From the IMG/VR virus record IMGVR_UViG_3300032289_000379, positions 1 through 35,845 of that record: 35,845 nt of DNA, one strand, 5' to 3'. Made by a program: the position numbers and the translations under genes. Positions 16,303-25,566 of the stretch are shown piece by piece. Positions within the stretch are counted from its first letter, which is position 1; each line of letters opens with the position of its first letter. The stretch is from a virus. Below the pieces are notes generated by a model. The model saw only the letters and a program-made list of their open reading frames with translations. It searched no databases and was not told the DNA's origin.

Positions 16303-16815
16303 CTATTTCTCCTGTAAATATTTAATAGCTTTGGCTAAATTATCCTGATTATCTCTAAAATAACCAAGTCCACTATTGCAATGCTGACATAATAAGCCAC
16401 GAACTTCTTTAGTTGTATGGCAATGGTCTACATAAGTATCACCTTGCTTTTGACCAAATTCATAGCTACAAATTACACATTTGTTATCTTGGTCTTTTAG
16501 CATTTGATTATAGGTTTCCATATCAAGCCCATACTTTCTTTTAATATGGGTTTCTCTTGTATAGATAACATAATCTTCTTTGTTATTCTTCTTGTCTGCT
16601 CTACCATGCTTTAGCATCTTTTGTCTTGCAGATTCCTTTTGATAGCATCCACAAGATGTAGTTCCACCATTCCTTAGAAATGCAGTTTTAGCTTTAACCT
16701 GTGAACCACAGTCGCAAACACAATTCCAGTATGTTCTTTTATTGACAGAATCTGACTTAGATACAGCAGTAAGTCTGCCATATCTTTGTCCTGTTATATC
16801 AATCATACTTGGCAT
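16303..16815 (-). CDS. Free-standing homing-type endonuclease (endonuclease VII family)
   Basis: The 170-residue protein has two parts. Residues 6-62 form a small DNA-binding module with cysteines C32, C34, C36, C55 and C57 (NCVCDCG and SCGC) of the type linked to HNH homing enzymes. Residues 95-168 match recombination endonuclease VII: zinc pairs C113/C116 and C143/C146, with the catalytic DHCH (D130, H131, H133) and N147. The gene is wedged between a tail-fibre gene and its chaperone and lacks a good ribosome-binding site, as expected of a mobile gene. It would nick or cut DNA at a cognate site in related phages. Confidence 0.88.
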   Translation of the reverse strand: MPSMIDITGQRYGRLTAVSKSDSVNKRTYWNCVCDCGSQVKAKTAFLRNGGTTSCGCYQKESARQKMLKHGRADKKNNKEDYVIYTRETHIKRKYGLDMETYNQMLKDQDNKCVICSYEFGQKQGDTYVDHCHTTKEVRGLLCQHCNSGLGYFRDNQDNLAKAIKYLQEK

Positions 16816-16816
16816 A

Positions 16817-19201
16817 TTAGCGACCCAAGGAGTATTTAAAAGGATTTTCTGCTATTGCAAATCCAATAAATGATGCACCACTAGCATTAATAGCATTATC
16901 AGTTCCTCTAATTTTAAATCCATTAGACAGCAAATCTATGCCAACTGCGGCTGTGTCTGTAAATTCAGCACCACTTGTGTTAGGCGATAGCTTACTGTTT
17001 GTCACATTGAATGTATTTCTTGCTGAATCCCATACAATCCAATCGCCTGTTCCTGTTGAATTTTTAACCATAATCCAACGAGGGCGAAAGCCACAAAATA
17101 CAAAACTACCATCTGAACTTCCATTGCCTGTATATGAAAATGCTTTGCTAAATCCTAGAATCTCTGAGAAGCAATAGGCTACAAAAGTATTTCCGCTATA
17201 GTTTGTTGAGTTACCATTGCCTACAGTAAATACAGATGATGTGGGTGCAGTATTGTTCCAAGGTGCAGAGTTTGTGGAGAAAGCATCCGTACTATTCAAA
17301 AATATAATTCCATTAGCACCTGTTGAAGCATGGTAAACACTCCAAAATGGATTTGGATTAGCCCCTACTGTTCTAGCTTTAACAATCACCATTTTTGGTG
17401 CTACGCCCAAGCCATGTCCAATAGTACCTGTTGAGCCTGTACCTGTGAATGTTGCAATACTAAAGCCAGCACTTGTATTAGCACTTACTGTTGAAGTAAT
17501 AGTACCAGCAGTATTAGATACAGGGCTTCCATTGGCTTTCCACGACCAACCAACATAGGTTTGTCCGTTTTCGTTAATCGCACCATCAGAACCAACACTA
17601 AATCCATTAGAATTAAATGCTGTTAATAATGTAGAAGATGTATCTTCGGCTGCCGTTGAGTCAGATACAAGTCGTTTTTGAACACCACGAACTGAATCAA
17701 ATAAAGCATGTTGAGATGAGCTACTTCTTTCTTTAATCCATACCCAATCAGGTTGAAAATCTAAACCTGTAACACTTTGAGTTGAACCATTACCTGTGTA
17801 CAAAACAGGGTTAAAGTAATCATTAGCCTGTGTAGATGCTGTTGCACCAATAGTAGGAGTAGGTAGGTTAAAAGTGTTTAATGCTACAAAGCCTGTAGGT
17901 GGTGTGTAGGTAAAGGGTCTTTGACCAAAGTTAATATTTCCACTAGCACTAGCTCCACCTGAGCCATCTGTAAATGATGCAAAACAAGGATTAGGAATTG
18001 TTGATAAAGCACCTTGGCTTGTATTATTTTTGTAAAAAGTAACAGTTCCAGCATCAGCATCTACAGCTACGCCAATTATGTCAGATGTGGTGTAACTAGC
18101 ACCATAAGATGTTTCTGAGCCGTTAATATTTTTAGAGCCGTTATTTCCATAAGTAATACCACTAATGATTCCTGTCCAATCATTTAGGTTTGCATTTGCA
18201 CCAAAAACACCAAATGCCATACCATTACCTAATGCTGTTGCTTGACATTCCCAATAGAATTTACCGCTTGTTATGCCGATTGTTCCTCTAATAGAGGCAG
18301 TTGGAGCTCCTGTTGCAACACTTAAATTACCATTAGAAGTGGTTGCACCTGAACCAGCATCAAGTGGATTAATTACACAATAGTTAGCCGCAGTCGCACT
18401 TGTCAATGTCGGCACATCTGTCATGCTGTCATAAGTAGAGCCAGCAGTTAATGAAATGTTATTAGTAGTCCAGTTATTGCCATTGCCACTAAAGTCATTG
18501 CCTAGTGTTGTGGTCGTGGAATTGTCAGTAAATGGTAAATAGAATCCATTAGTGCCATAAGTGCCAGCATACTTCTTAGGTTGCCATACTCCTGTAGAAG
18601 CATTGGTGGCACCAAAAGATGATGGAGTTAGGGCTTGACCGTCAATAAAGTTAATCTCCGTCATGTAGCCATCAAATTCCATACCTGAACTACGAACTCT
18701 GTTGCCAATTCTATGTTGAAAAGTAGAATCAACATAAGTATCTCTATTTTGAGGTGGATAAGTAGCGGATGATAAAGAAGTTACTTGCACTCCATTAACA
18801 TATATTTTTACTCTATTTGAATCTGTTGCTTGCGTTGTATCTACAGAATAAACAATATGATACCAAGCTGAAGGGTCACGATAAACTGCATTTGAAGCTA
18901 AAATTATAGTTGCTGAACCCCCTTCATCTTGAGTTATTCTTAAAGCACCTGTATCTTGTATCCATAAAAGTGTATATGTATCAAGACCAACCACACCAGC
19001 TTCCATTAAACACTTGTTTACTCCTAATGTGCCTAATTTAACCCAGCCACTCCAAGTCCAAGTCTTGCGATTAGATGCACTAGCTGGGGTTCTATTTAGA
19101 TAAGCACTAGCACTACTGCGGAATCTTAGTGAACGAGTTAAGTTGTAGCCACCAGCAGCAGAAGCTAGTAGTAATGGGCTTGCTGAACCAGCTACAATCA
19201 T
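16817..19201 (-). CDS. Large tail fibre/spike: LamG-like, SPRY-like and three repeat modules
   Basis: The 794-residue protein is modular. Residues about 20-235 form a concanavalin/LamG-like sandwich (KTWTWSGWVKLG, WYHIVYSVDT, KIYVNGVQV, GYMTEINFIDGQAL). Residues about 285-440 look like a SPRY fold (GKFYWECQA, IGVAVDADAGTVTFYKN). From about 460 there are three copies of a DUF7483-type unit beginning YTGNGSTQ, TFTGTGST and YTGNGSSD, each with a P-x-W/M-V-x-I/V-K core and a closing hydrophobic strand. Such proteins bind host-surface glycans. It overlaps the preceding short fibre by four bases. Confidence 0.85.
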   Translation of the reverse strand: MIVAGSASPLLLASAAGGYNLTRSLRFRSSASAYLNRTPASASNRKTWTWSGWVKLGTLGVNKCLMEAGVVGLDTYTLLWIQDTGALRITQDEGGSATIILASNAVYRDPSAWYHIVYSVDTTQATDSNRVKIYVNGVQVTSLSSATYPPQNRDTYVDSTFQHRIGNRVRSSGMEFDGYMTEINFIDGQALTPSSFGATNASTGVWQPKKYAGTYGTNGFYLPFTDNSTTTTLGNDFSGNGNNWTTNNISLTAGSTYDSMTDVPTLTSATAANYCVINPLDAGSGATTSNGNLSVATGAPTASIRGTIGITSGKFYWECQATALGNGMAFGVFGANANLNDWTGIISGITYGNNGSKNINGSETSYGASYTTSDIIGVAVDADAGTVTFYKNNTSQGALSTIPNPCFASFTDGSGGASASGNINFGQRPFTYTPPTGFVALNTFNLPTPTIGATASTQANDYFNPVLYTGNGSTQSVTGLDFQPDWVWIKERSSSSQHALFDSVRGVQKRLVSDSTAAEDTSSTLLTAFNSNGFSVGSDGAINENGQTYVGWSWKANGSPVSNTAGTITSTVSANTSAGFSIATFTGTGSTGTIGHGLGVAPKMVIVKARTVGANPNPFWSVYHASTGANGIIFLNSTDAFSTNSAPWNNTAPTSSVFTVGNGNSTNYSGNTFVAYCFSEILGFSKAFSYTGNGSSDGSFVFCGFRPRWIMVKNSTGTGDWIVWDSARNTFNVTNSKLSPNTSGAEFTDTAAVGIDLLSNGFKIRGTDNAINASGASFIGFAIAENPFKYSLGR

Positions 19202-19629
19202 TTTAAGTCCCCTGTAAATACGCAGTTAATACGGCTTGAAGAAACTACGAAATAAGCAATCATGTCTTGAGCATTAGCTGTGGTTGTCAATGTTGGTGCA
19301 GTACCGCCACCAAAATCATAATTTGAACCGTAAGCCAATGTTCTTCCACCTGTTCCGTCTTGGTTGATTATAAACACTCCTGACTGTCCAGCAACTAAAT
19401 TTGTTGGGTTCGCCAAAGTTCTATTACCGCCCAAAGTTACAGTAAAACTGTTATTGACAGCAAAGTCAGGTGTAATCGTTGCACCGTCTGACAAAGTAGT
19501 GATTGAGCCAATCTGTGCCCCAGTAAATGTGTTGGTCGCACCTGTTTGGGCGTAACCATTTATCGTATCGCCACTCTGTAGCTCTTGTATTGTTGTTCCG
19601 CTAAGAACTAAAGGGTATTTAGCTGCCAT
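19198..19629 (-). CDS. Short tail fibre protein, paralogue of 2901-3608
   Basis: This 143-residue beta-rich protein shares its C-terminal 100 residues with the fibre-like protein at 2901-3608 (VTLGGNRTLANPTN, VAGQSGV, RTLAYGSN, TAPTLTTTANA, SSSRI). The N-terminal VLSGTTIQELQSGDTI is typical of phage fibres. An AAGGAT ribosome-binding site precedes the ATG. Likely a trimeric tip or connector in the fibre complex. Confidence 0.8.
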   Translation of the reverse strand: MAAKYPLVLSGTTIQELQSGDTINGYAQTGATNTFTGAQIGSITTLSDGATITPDFAVNNSFTVTLGGNRTLANPTNLVAGQSGVFIINQDGTGGRTLAYGSNYDFGGGTAPTLTTTANAQDMIAYFVVSSSRINCVFTGDLK

Positions 19630-19638
19630 GATTTATCC

Positions 19639-21201
19639 TTAATTTATTGCCACATTAACTGTTGAACCACCGTATGTCAAAACTGGTAAAACTCCATTGC
19701 CAACTGCCACGCTCACGGTGCTTCCAGCCCTATTTAATACAGGTAAAACAGTCGGTAAAGTAGACCATGATGGGCTTGTTCCGTCAGTTTTTAAGAATTT
19801 GCCTGAATTGCCTGTTTGTGAAGGGTATGTGGCCTTACCGTTAAAAGTATTCCAATCTGTGCTTGATAGATAGCCGTCTGTGCTAGTTGTTGCTTGGCTA
19901 ATGCTAATAGCTGGGGTATTGCCACCTGATGAAGCTATTGGGGCTGTACCGCTTACAGAAGTGACCGTACCACCGCTAGATGGGGCAGTATTTGTAACTG
20001 TAAAGTTAGGGTAAGTGCCTGATACGCTAATTCCTGTGCCTGAACTGATGGCTACTGTTTGGTCAGGTGCTGTGTTTGTAACAGTTACCGCACCAGTTGA
20101 ACCTGAAACGCTAATGCCTGTACTTGCTGCCAAAGAATTAACCACATTGGTCAAACTTGCACCTGAACCTACAAAGCTAGTTGCTGTGATGGTTGTGCCT
20201 GTAATAGCTCTAGCGGTTGTTCCACCAATTGTCATGTTATCAATTGTTCCTACATTGGTAGGTGCAATTTCAAGCGACCCTGTGCCTGTAGGCTTTATAT
20301 GGACATGACCTGTTCCTGTAGGACTAATGTCAATTTGTGCGTTTGCACCATTAATGTTTGTAGGTACAGCAATAGTGACATTATCGCCACCACCGCCACC
20401 CATGCTAATTTGAGTTGTTCCAGCAGAGTTTTTAAGAGATAAACCACTTGAGTTACTAGCTTGAACAATAGGTGTTGTAACGCTAGTAGAAGCGGTTAAT
20501 GTTGTAACACCTGAAACAGCACCTGAATCACCGACTGTTACCACGCTGTTTTGTAATAATTTGCCTGTAGTACTGTCATATCTAGCTACTGCGTTATCTG
20601 TTGCAGAAGCTGGGCCAACAACATCGCCACCCAAAGATGGGCTTGAATTAGTGATTACGCCAGTTGTGTTGTTATAACTAATGCCTGTTCCAGCACTTAA
20701 TGATGTTCTTGCCCTAGCAGTCGTAAAGTATTCGTTTGTGCCTTCAGCAATATTGCTTGTTGTAAGCACCACAGTGCCAACCAAACCGTTTACTGAGGTC
20801 ACGGCATCAGTGTTATCCACTTTTTGCCATACAGAGCCGTTAAATATCGCCCAATCGCCTATTTGCCAATCAGTAATACCGTTAAGGTTGGTAGAACCAG
20901 CCACATCAACAACATAGTAATAACCCTGAGTACCAGTTGAGCTAGTTAAAGTTGGTGTATTGGTGCTTGCGTTCCATGTGCCTTGGTAATTTAGGTCACC
21001 TTGCAATGGAATCTGACTTGTTGGGACTTTACCGCCAGCATCTAGGGTTGCAACGCCATTAGCTACGCCAGCATCTTTCTCGGCAGCCGTACCAAATCCT
21101 GTAAGCGTGTGGTCAGCATTCCAATCAGAAGGTCTAACTAAACTTGTGTCAGCCGTATCAGGTACAGAGCTAACTTTATTGTGTTTGACTAATATTGGCA
21201 T
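19639..21201 (-). CDS. Long tail fibre protein
   Basis: The 520-residue protein is highly enriched in Thr, Ser, Gly and Val with almost no Cys. It contains fibre-type repeats: QIPLQGDLNYQGTWNAS near 65-80, TDNAVARYDSTTGKLLQ near 207, and glycine/serine turns such as TSVSGTAPIASSGGNTPAI. The opening KVSSVPDTADTSLVRPSDWN is the usual N-terminal phrase of such fibres. No S74 chaperone or lyase domain is seen. It probably forms a trimeric stalk of receptor-binding apparatus. Confidence 0.85.
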   Translation of the reverse strand: MPILVKHNKVSSVPDTADTSLVRPSDWNADHTLTGFGTAAEKDAGVANGVATLDAGGKVPTSQIPLQGDLNYQGTWNASTNTPTLTSSTGTQGYYYVVDVAGSTNLNGITDWQIGDWAIFNGSVWQKVDNTDAVTSVNGLVGTVVLTTSNIAEGTNEYFTTARARTSLSAGTGISYNNTTGVITNSSPSLGGDVVGPASATDNAVARYDSTTGKLLQNSVVTVGDSGAVSGVTTLTASTSVTTPIVQASNSSGLSLKNSAGTTQISMGGGGGDNVTIAVPTNINGANAQIDISPTGTGHVHIKPTGTGSLEIAPTNVGTIDNMTIGGTTARAITGTTITATSFVGSGASLTNVVNSLAASTGISVSGSTGAVTVTNTAPDQTVAISSGTGISVSGTYPNFTVTNTAPSSGGTVTSVSGTAPIASSGGNTPAISISQATTSTDGYLSSTDWNTFNGKATYPSQTGNSGKFLKTDGTSPSWSTLPTVLPVLNRAGSTVSVAVGNGVLPVLTYGGSTVNVAIN

Positions 21202-21602
21202 TATTGATTATTCCTAATGATAGTACCACCTGAAATATTGACAGTTTGCGTGATGTTGATGGTAGTCGTATTTAGGTTTAAGTCTGCCCCTGTTGTGCCT
21301 ACTGAACCATCCATTACTACTGTTGTGCCATCAGCTTTAAATATACGGAAGAAGTTAGCTGTTCCTGTAGCTACCGCAATCCCATCATTGACTGTGCCAA
21401 GCGTTAAAGTTCCATTGGTATCCGTTCCAAATGCACCAGCCAACACACATGAAACCAACAAGGTCTGTGTTGTTATGCCAGTATTAGCATTAGCTGGGGC
21501 AGTGCCTTGATAAATGTTAATTTTTGCACCGCTACCAGCATAGGTAATCAAGCCCTCATTTTGGGCGTTACGAGTACCGTTGGAATACTTTAATGCGGTC
21601 AT
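21201..21602 (-). CDS. Small beta-rich virion protein of fibre module
   Basis: The 133-residue protein begins LKYSNGTRNAQNEGLITYAG and includes INIYQGTAPANANT and FRIFKADGTTVVMDGSVG followed by DLNLNTTTINI. This is a recurring pattern in environmental phage genomes next to portal or fibre genes, without assigned function. A jelly-roll-like head or tail component is likely. It overlaps the fibre gene by one base and the portal gene by four. Confidence 0.72.
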   Translation of the reverse strand: MTALKYSNGTRNAQNEGLITYAGSGAKINIYQGTAPANANTGITTQTLLVSCVLAGAFGTDTNGTLTLGTVNDGIAVATGTANFFRIFKADGTTVVMDGSVGTTGADLNLNTTTINITQTVNISGGTIIRNNQ

Positions 21603-23866
21603 TGAACACCTATAATCTTACCGTCTGCTCCACGAATAACTTGTTTAGGTCTGTTGCTATTTTGGTTAATGTTTTCAGCTAACTGTGCAATCATGTCGGC
21701 TGTTTGGGCATTACCCTGTTGAATAGCATTAGCAATCGGTTGTAACGGATGTTCCATAGCCTTGGCCATATCTTCATCTAAGTCGTAAGCTTGCGGTAAG
21801 CCTTCACCACCGTTTACGCCAGCAGAGATTTGAGCTACTTCAACCTTAGCACCGTTGTTCACATAAGCCAATAACAACTGAGTATTACGCTCAGTCATCA
21901 TCTTCATTTGTGCCATCTTCATTTCCATCTCTCGTTCAGCAGCATCTCTTTGCATTTCCATCTGCATACGAACTTGAGTTTCTTGAGATTGGTACTCTTG
22001 TTTAGCTCTTTCCATCTCAATTTGAGCTTGCATCTTCTGAGTTTCCAACTGCATCTGAGCTTGCATCTTCTGTTGCTCAAGCTGGGCTTGCATCTGCATC
22101 TTTTGAACTTCAGGTGTTGGTGGCTTAGGCTGACCTTCTTGTGCTTTTGCTTGTTCACGGAATTTATCAGCAGTTTCGTCAATAATTCCTTCAAGTTGCT
22201 TGCCAGCTTTGAATGCTGTCACGGCAAACTTAAGCATTTCCATCAACATTGGGGTTGATTCAGGAACTGCTGTTGCCATTGGTACGGCTTGTTGGAAGAA
22301 TTGACCCATAGCTTGCAAGAATGCCATTCTGTCGGCTTTTTCTTGTTGCTCATCCTGATAAATCATTGAATCGCTAGTGACTTCAATGCGGAAGTTCTTA
22401 GCAGATTCTTGTTTTAGTAGGGCTAAAGCTTGTGGTACTAATGCTTTATCTTGGTCAGATAGCTGGTCAGCACCTGAAATCTTGATAATAGTATCTTCAG
22501 AGAAGTGATTACAGATAATCTGGGCTTTGATGTTCAACAATGTAGTAGCAAAGTTCACTACTGCGTGTTGCATAGTCTTTAAACGACCAGCAGCGTTGTT
22601 TGACTTGATAATCTGAGCGCCAAGCGTTTCATTAGGGTCTGTTTGACCACGCTGAATGTCGGCAATACCCATCAATTCATAGATTTGACCTTTAACTTGG
22701 TCCATAGCCTGATAGCACTGAGTCAATGCTTGGGCAAATGGGGTAATGTCTACTAGGTCAATCGCGCCTTTCATGCCTTGCTTCTCAGCAAAAGCCATCC
22801 AGTTGTGTACTGGAATCAATGTGTTGTTCTCACCTTCAGAGAATAAGCGCTGTAATTCGCTTGAAGAAGCATCGTAAACGCCACGAACCTTCAATGCGTT
22901 AATTAATCCATCAATACGGTCACATAGAGTGTCCAATTCCCTTGCTTGGTCTTGATACATCACAAAGTCAGGGATTGGTTCTAGGTTTTCAGTTGTTAAG
23001 TTTGCATACAATGGCTTTGGACATGGCCAGAAGTTCTCAAGCTGCAATGGGTCTGGTCGCTCATCAAGAATCTTGCCCAATGATTTGCTAATCCAAAGTG
23101 CTGTGCCTGTTTCTTTATCCCAAATCTCATAGATGGTGGCTTGCATAGCCATATCTTGTTGCTGGGCATAAGTCTTTGAATCATGCGGTGTTGAATCCAA
23201 TGGGATTTCATGGCCAAGTTCTTCACCAAAACGCTCAACTAAAGCATCACGGTTCATGTAGACTTTACGCCATACCGCAGTTACTTCTTCCCATGTGCGA
23301 GCTACTGAGTGGCCAAAGTCACGCCAGTGAACATAATCAATCGGAGCGCACTCGTACTCAATGCGTTCTTGATTCTCGTTCTCTAAGCCTTCAACTGACT
23401 CATCAGCTTCGTCAATATCTTCAGTAATCTGTACGCCATCTTCTGGCATATCTTTTTCACCAGCAACAATGTGCGGTTCATAGCGAATCCAAGCTGTACC
23501 ACGACCACCAATCATGCGGTCAAATACTGCTGAGTCCATAGCCGACTTGTAATCTGTGTAGTGTTCTAGCTCATACTCAAGGGCGCGCTCCAGCATCATA
23601 GAAGCAACACGACCAACTGGGTCGTTATCACGGAATCTACGGCTTACATCAGGTCTTGGTAGTCGTGCAAAGATGGCTGGAATAACCGTCTGCACATTGG
23701 AATACAGGATATTGAATCTAGCGTTAGGATTGTTCTGAGTCCTAGAATCGTCACGGTAGCGTTTGAGAATCTTATCTGCTCGCCCTTCCCATTTCTTGAA
23801 GGTACGCTCATAACTGGCAATCTCGTTGTACCAGTTCTCATAGGTGTGCTTTGACGAATTTTCCAT
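21599..23866 (-). CDS. Portal protein (P22-like) with Gln/Met-rich coiled-coil tail
   Basis: The 755-residue protein fits podovirus portals: N-terminal FKKWEGRADKILKRYRDD, the wing segment FDRMIGGRGTAWIRYEP, the conserved CAPIDYVHWRDFGHSVARTW, and the stem/clip region QIYELMGIADIQRGQTDPNE followed by ETLGAQ. Residues about 580-670 hold degenerate repeats of KMQAQ-x-E units forming a long coiled coil, likely the barrel that extends into the head. It forms the dodecameric DNA gate for TerL. It is three bases after the large terminase. Confidence 0.93.
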   Translation of the reverse strand: MENSSKHTYENWYNEIASYERTFKKWEGRADKILKRYRDDSRTQNNPNARFNILYSNVQTVIPAIFARLPRPDVSRRFRDNDPVGRVASMMLERALEYELEHYTDYKSAMDSAVFDRMIGGRGTAWIRYEPHIVAGEKDMPEDGVQITEDIDEADESVEGLENENQERIEYECAPIDYVHWRDFGHSVARTWEEVTAVWRKVYMNRDALVERFGEELGHEIPLDSTPHDSKTYAQQQDMAMQATIYEIWDKETGTALWISKSLGKILDERPDPLQLENFWPCPKPLYANLTTENLEPIPDFVMYQDQARELDTLCDRIDGLINALKVRGVYDASSSELQRLFSEGENNTLIPVHNWMAFAEKQGMKGAIDLVDITPFAQALTQCYQAMDQVKGQIYELMGIADIQRGQTDPNETLGAQIIKSNNAAGRLKTMQHAVVNFATTLLNIKAQIICNHFSEDTIIKISGADQLSDQDKALVPQALALLKQESAKNFRIEVTSDSMIYQDEQQEKADRMAFLQAMGQFFQQAVPMATAVPESTPMLMEMLKFAVTAFKAGKQLEGIIDETADKFREQAKAQEGQPKPPTPEVQKMQMQAQLEQQKMQAQMQLETQKMQAQIEMERAKQEYQSQETQVRMQMEMQRDAAEREMEMKMAQMKMMTERNTQLLLAYVNNGAKVEVAQISAGVNGGEGLPQAYDLDEDMAKAMEHPLQPIANAIQQGNAQTADMIAQLAENINQNSNRPKQVIRGADGKIIGVQ

Positions 23867-23868
23867 GC

Positions 23869-25218
23869 TTATATTCTTCCGCTAGGTTTTGTGGTTTGAG
23901 TTCGCCACATATCATTCAATGTGGTTGTGTTCTCACCTACTACAATACCCCTGATAGAGTTGTCTTTCGGAGTGGTTTTATCTTCTTCTTTCCATGCTAT
24001 TGCAAGCATACGGAAGGCATCTGCACCGTGAGAAGTCCAATCGTGTTTGGGTTTATCCCTAAAAACCTTCTTGTCCTCATCGTATTCACGCTGATACTGC
24101 CGTAAGCACTCTATACCGTCTTGACATTTCTCTGCATCAAACCAGCTTCGCATAAGTGCAAGTCTAGTGGCTTGAATACCGTCTTGAAGCGATAAGCTTG
24201 GCACTATTTTAAGCGTATTCAGTGGAATTTTGCTAGATATTTGTTCAATAATTGATTTTCCACCACTTGCTAGTGTTTTTGCCCTAGCATCATGCGGTAA
24301 ATAATGGTATCCATACTTGTAACCAAACTCTTGTTGCTTTGAGTTAATCAGGTCAGTGTAATAGCTTACCTGATGACCGTTGCTTGAATGGTAATCTAGT
24401 ATGCGCAGTTCACCATATACGACTTGATACCACCAAATAGCCGTATCGTCTGAGTAACCCAAGTCCCAAGCGGTATGGCATGGAAACATTTTGTCATATT
24501 CCACAGTCGTAATGCGCTTGGCATCAGTAAGGACTCGCATCTCTTTACCGTAAAACGCACCCATAATGGCAGCTTCAAAGCTACATTCAAACTCTTGCTC
24601 GTATTGGTCAGGTGACATTGATGCTTGGGCATCTTCCAACTCAGCCTGTGGCAATAGACCAGTCTGGCTTGCCCTTAGCGTTTTCGTATACCAGCGAGGG
24701 TCTTTCGTAGCGTTTGTGTAAACATCGTAAAAAGCGTTGTGTCCTTTAGGAGTACCAATAAACACAGCCCAGCCCATACGGTCAGCAAGCAAAGGGCGAA
24801 TAATCTCTCCCCACATTCTTGGTCGCATGTCTGCGTACTCATCAAGTACCACTCCATCAAGATACAAACCCCTGAGAGCATCAGGATTATCAGCACCATA
24901 AAGCTTGATTTTCGCTCCATTGACGAGTTCCACCCATAGTTCAGATTGATTGGCTTTTGCCATGACTGGCTTGGCATACCGCTGTAGGTAATCCCATGCA
25001 ATGTTTTTGGCTTGTGAATAGTAAGGCGCTACATAGGCGTATTGACCGTGTTCTTTGTCCTCAATCAATGCCCTGTAAATAAGGTCGTTGATGCACGATA
25101 CGGTCTTACCGCATCTACGGTGTGCGACAACTACCGCCCAGCGTTGTGTTCTGTCATGGAAATCAGCAAAAACATCTCTGGGCGCGTAGTCCAGTTCAAT
25201 GTCTAAGACTTCTTCCAT
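23869..25218 (-). CDS. terL: Terminase large subunit
   Basis: The 449-residue protein contains an ATPase and a nuclease domain. Walker A is AHRRCGKT (residues 32-39), Walker B GVVLDEY (D126, E127), and the coupling motif FIGTPKG (153-159). The RNase H-like nuclease acids are D252 in AWDLGYSDD, D310 in YLPHDA and D400 in HGADAF. It pumps DNA into the procapsid and cuts the concatemer. It overlaps the small subunit gene by 16 bases and precedes the portal gene, a standard packaging order. Confidence 0.96.
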   Translation of the reverse strand: MEEVLDIELDYAPRDVFADFHDRTQRWAVVVAHRRCGKTVSCINDLIYRALIEDKEHGQYAYVAPYYSQAKNIAWDYLQRYAKPVMAKANQSELWVELVNGAKIKLYGADNPDALRGLYLDGVVLDEYADMRPRMWGEIIRPLLADRMGWAVFIGTPKGHNAFYDVYTNATKDPRWYTKTLRASQTGLLPQAELEDAQASMSPDQYEQEFECSFEAAIMGAFYGKEMRVLTDAKRITTVEYDKMFPCHTAWDLGYSDDTAIWWYQVVYGELRILDYHSSNGHQVSYYTDLINSKQQEFGYKYGYHYLPHDARAKTLASGGKSIIEQISSKIPLNTLKIVPSLSLQDGIQATRLALMRSWFDAEKCQDGIECLRQYQREYDEDKKVFRDKPKHDWTSHGADAFRMLAIAWKEEDKTTPKDNSIRGIVVGENTTTLNDMWRTQTTKPSGRI

Positions 25219-25529
25219 GAAACCTGTATCTTTACTGGGGCTTTGTCGTCACCAACAAGTTCTTGGCGCGCTAGTTTGGGTACATGGTATTCAACCACGG
25301 ATTGAAGCATCTGAAATGCTTTCTCTGGATTTGGGAAAACTATGTACTTGCCCTCAGCTTCGTCATAAACGCCATTAGCGACTTGTTCAAGCCACCCTTG
25401 CATCTTGTCTGTGTTGCCATCAACAAATCGCGCTATGGCTTCCCTAGCTATGCTAGTAGACTTGTTAGGGCTGCCTAATGGTCTGCCACCCTTACTTGCA
25501 GTATTTTTGGGTTGTTTACTTACTGACAT
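25203..25529 (-). CDS. Terminase small subunit-like protein
   Basis: The 108-residue protein opens with GGRPLGSPNKST, an AT-hook-like motif typical of DUF5681/TerS-like phage proteins. A helical region follows (AREAIARFVDG; EKAFQMLQSVVEYHVPKLAR), then VQVSWKK-like residues at the end (KIQVSWKKS). It overlaps TerL and is the right size for the DNA-recognition subunit that selects genome ends. Sequence similarity to characterised TerS is not visible, so the call rests on motif and place. Confidence 0.8.
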   Translation of the reverse strand: MSVSKQPKNTASKGGRPLGSPNKSTSIAREAIARFVDGNTDKMQGWLEQVANGVYDEAEGKYIVFPNPEKAFQMLQSVVEYHVPKLARQELVGDDKAPVKIQVSWKKS

Positions 25530-25566
25530 ACTCCGTACCTAAGTGTTTAGATAGATTAAGTATATA

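Noticed and set aside
21950-22120. Repetitive DNA in the portal gene considered as a repeat array or CRISPR
   Set aside because: It encodes degenerate KMQAQ-type coiled-coil repeats in frame; there are no equal spacers or exact repeats.
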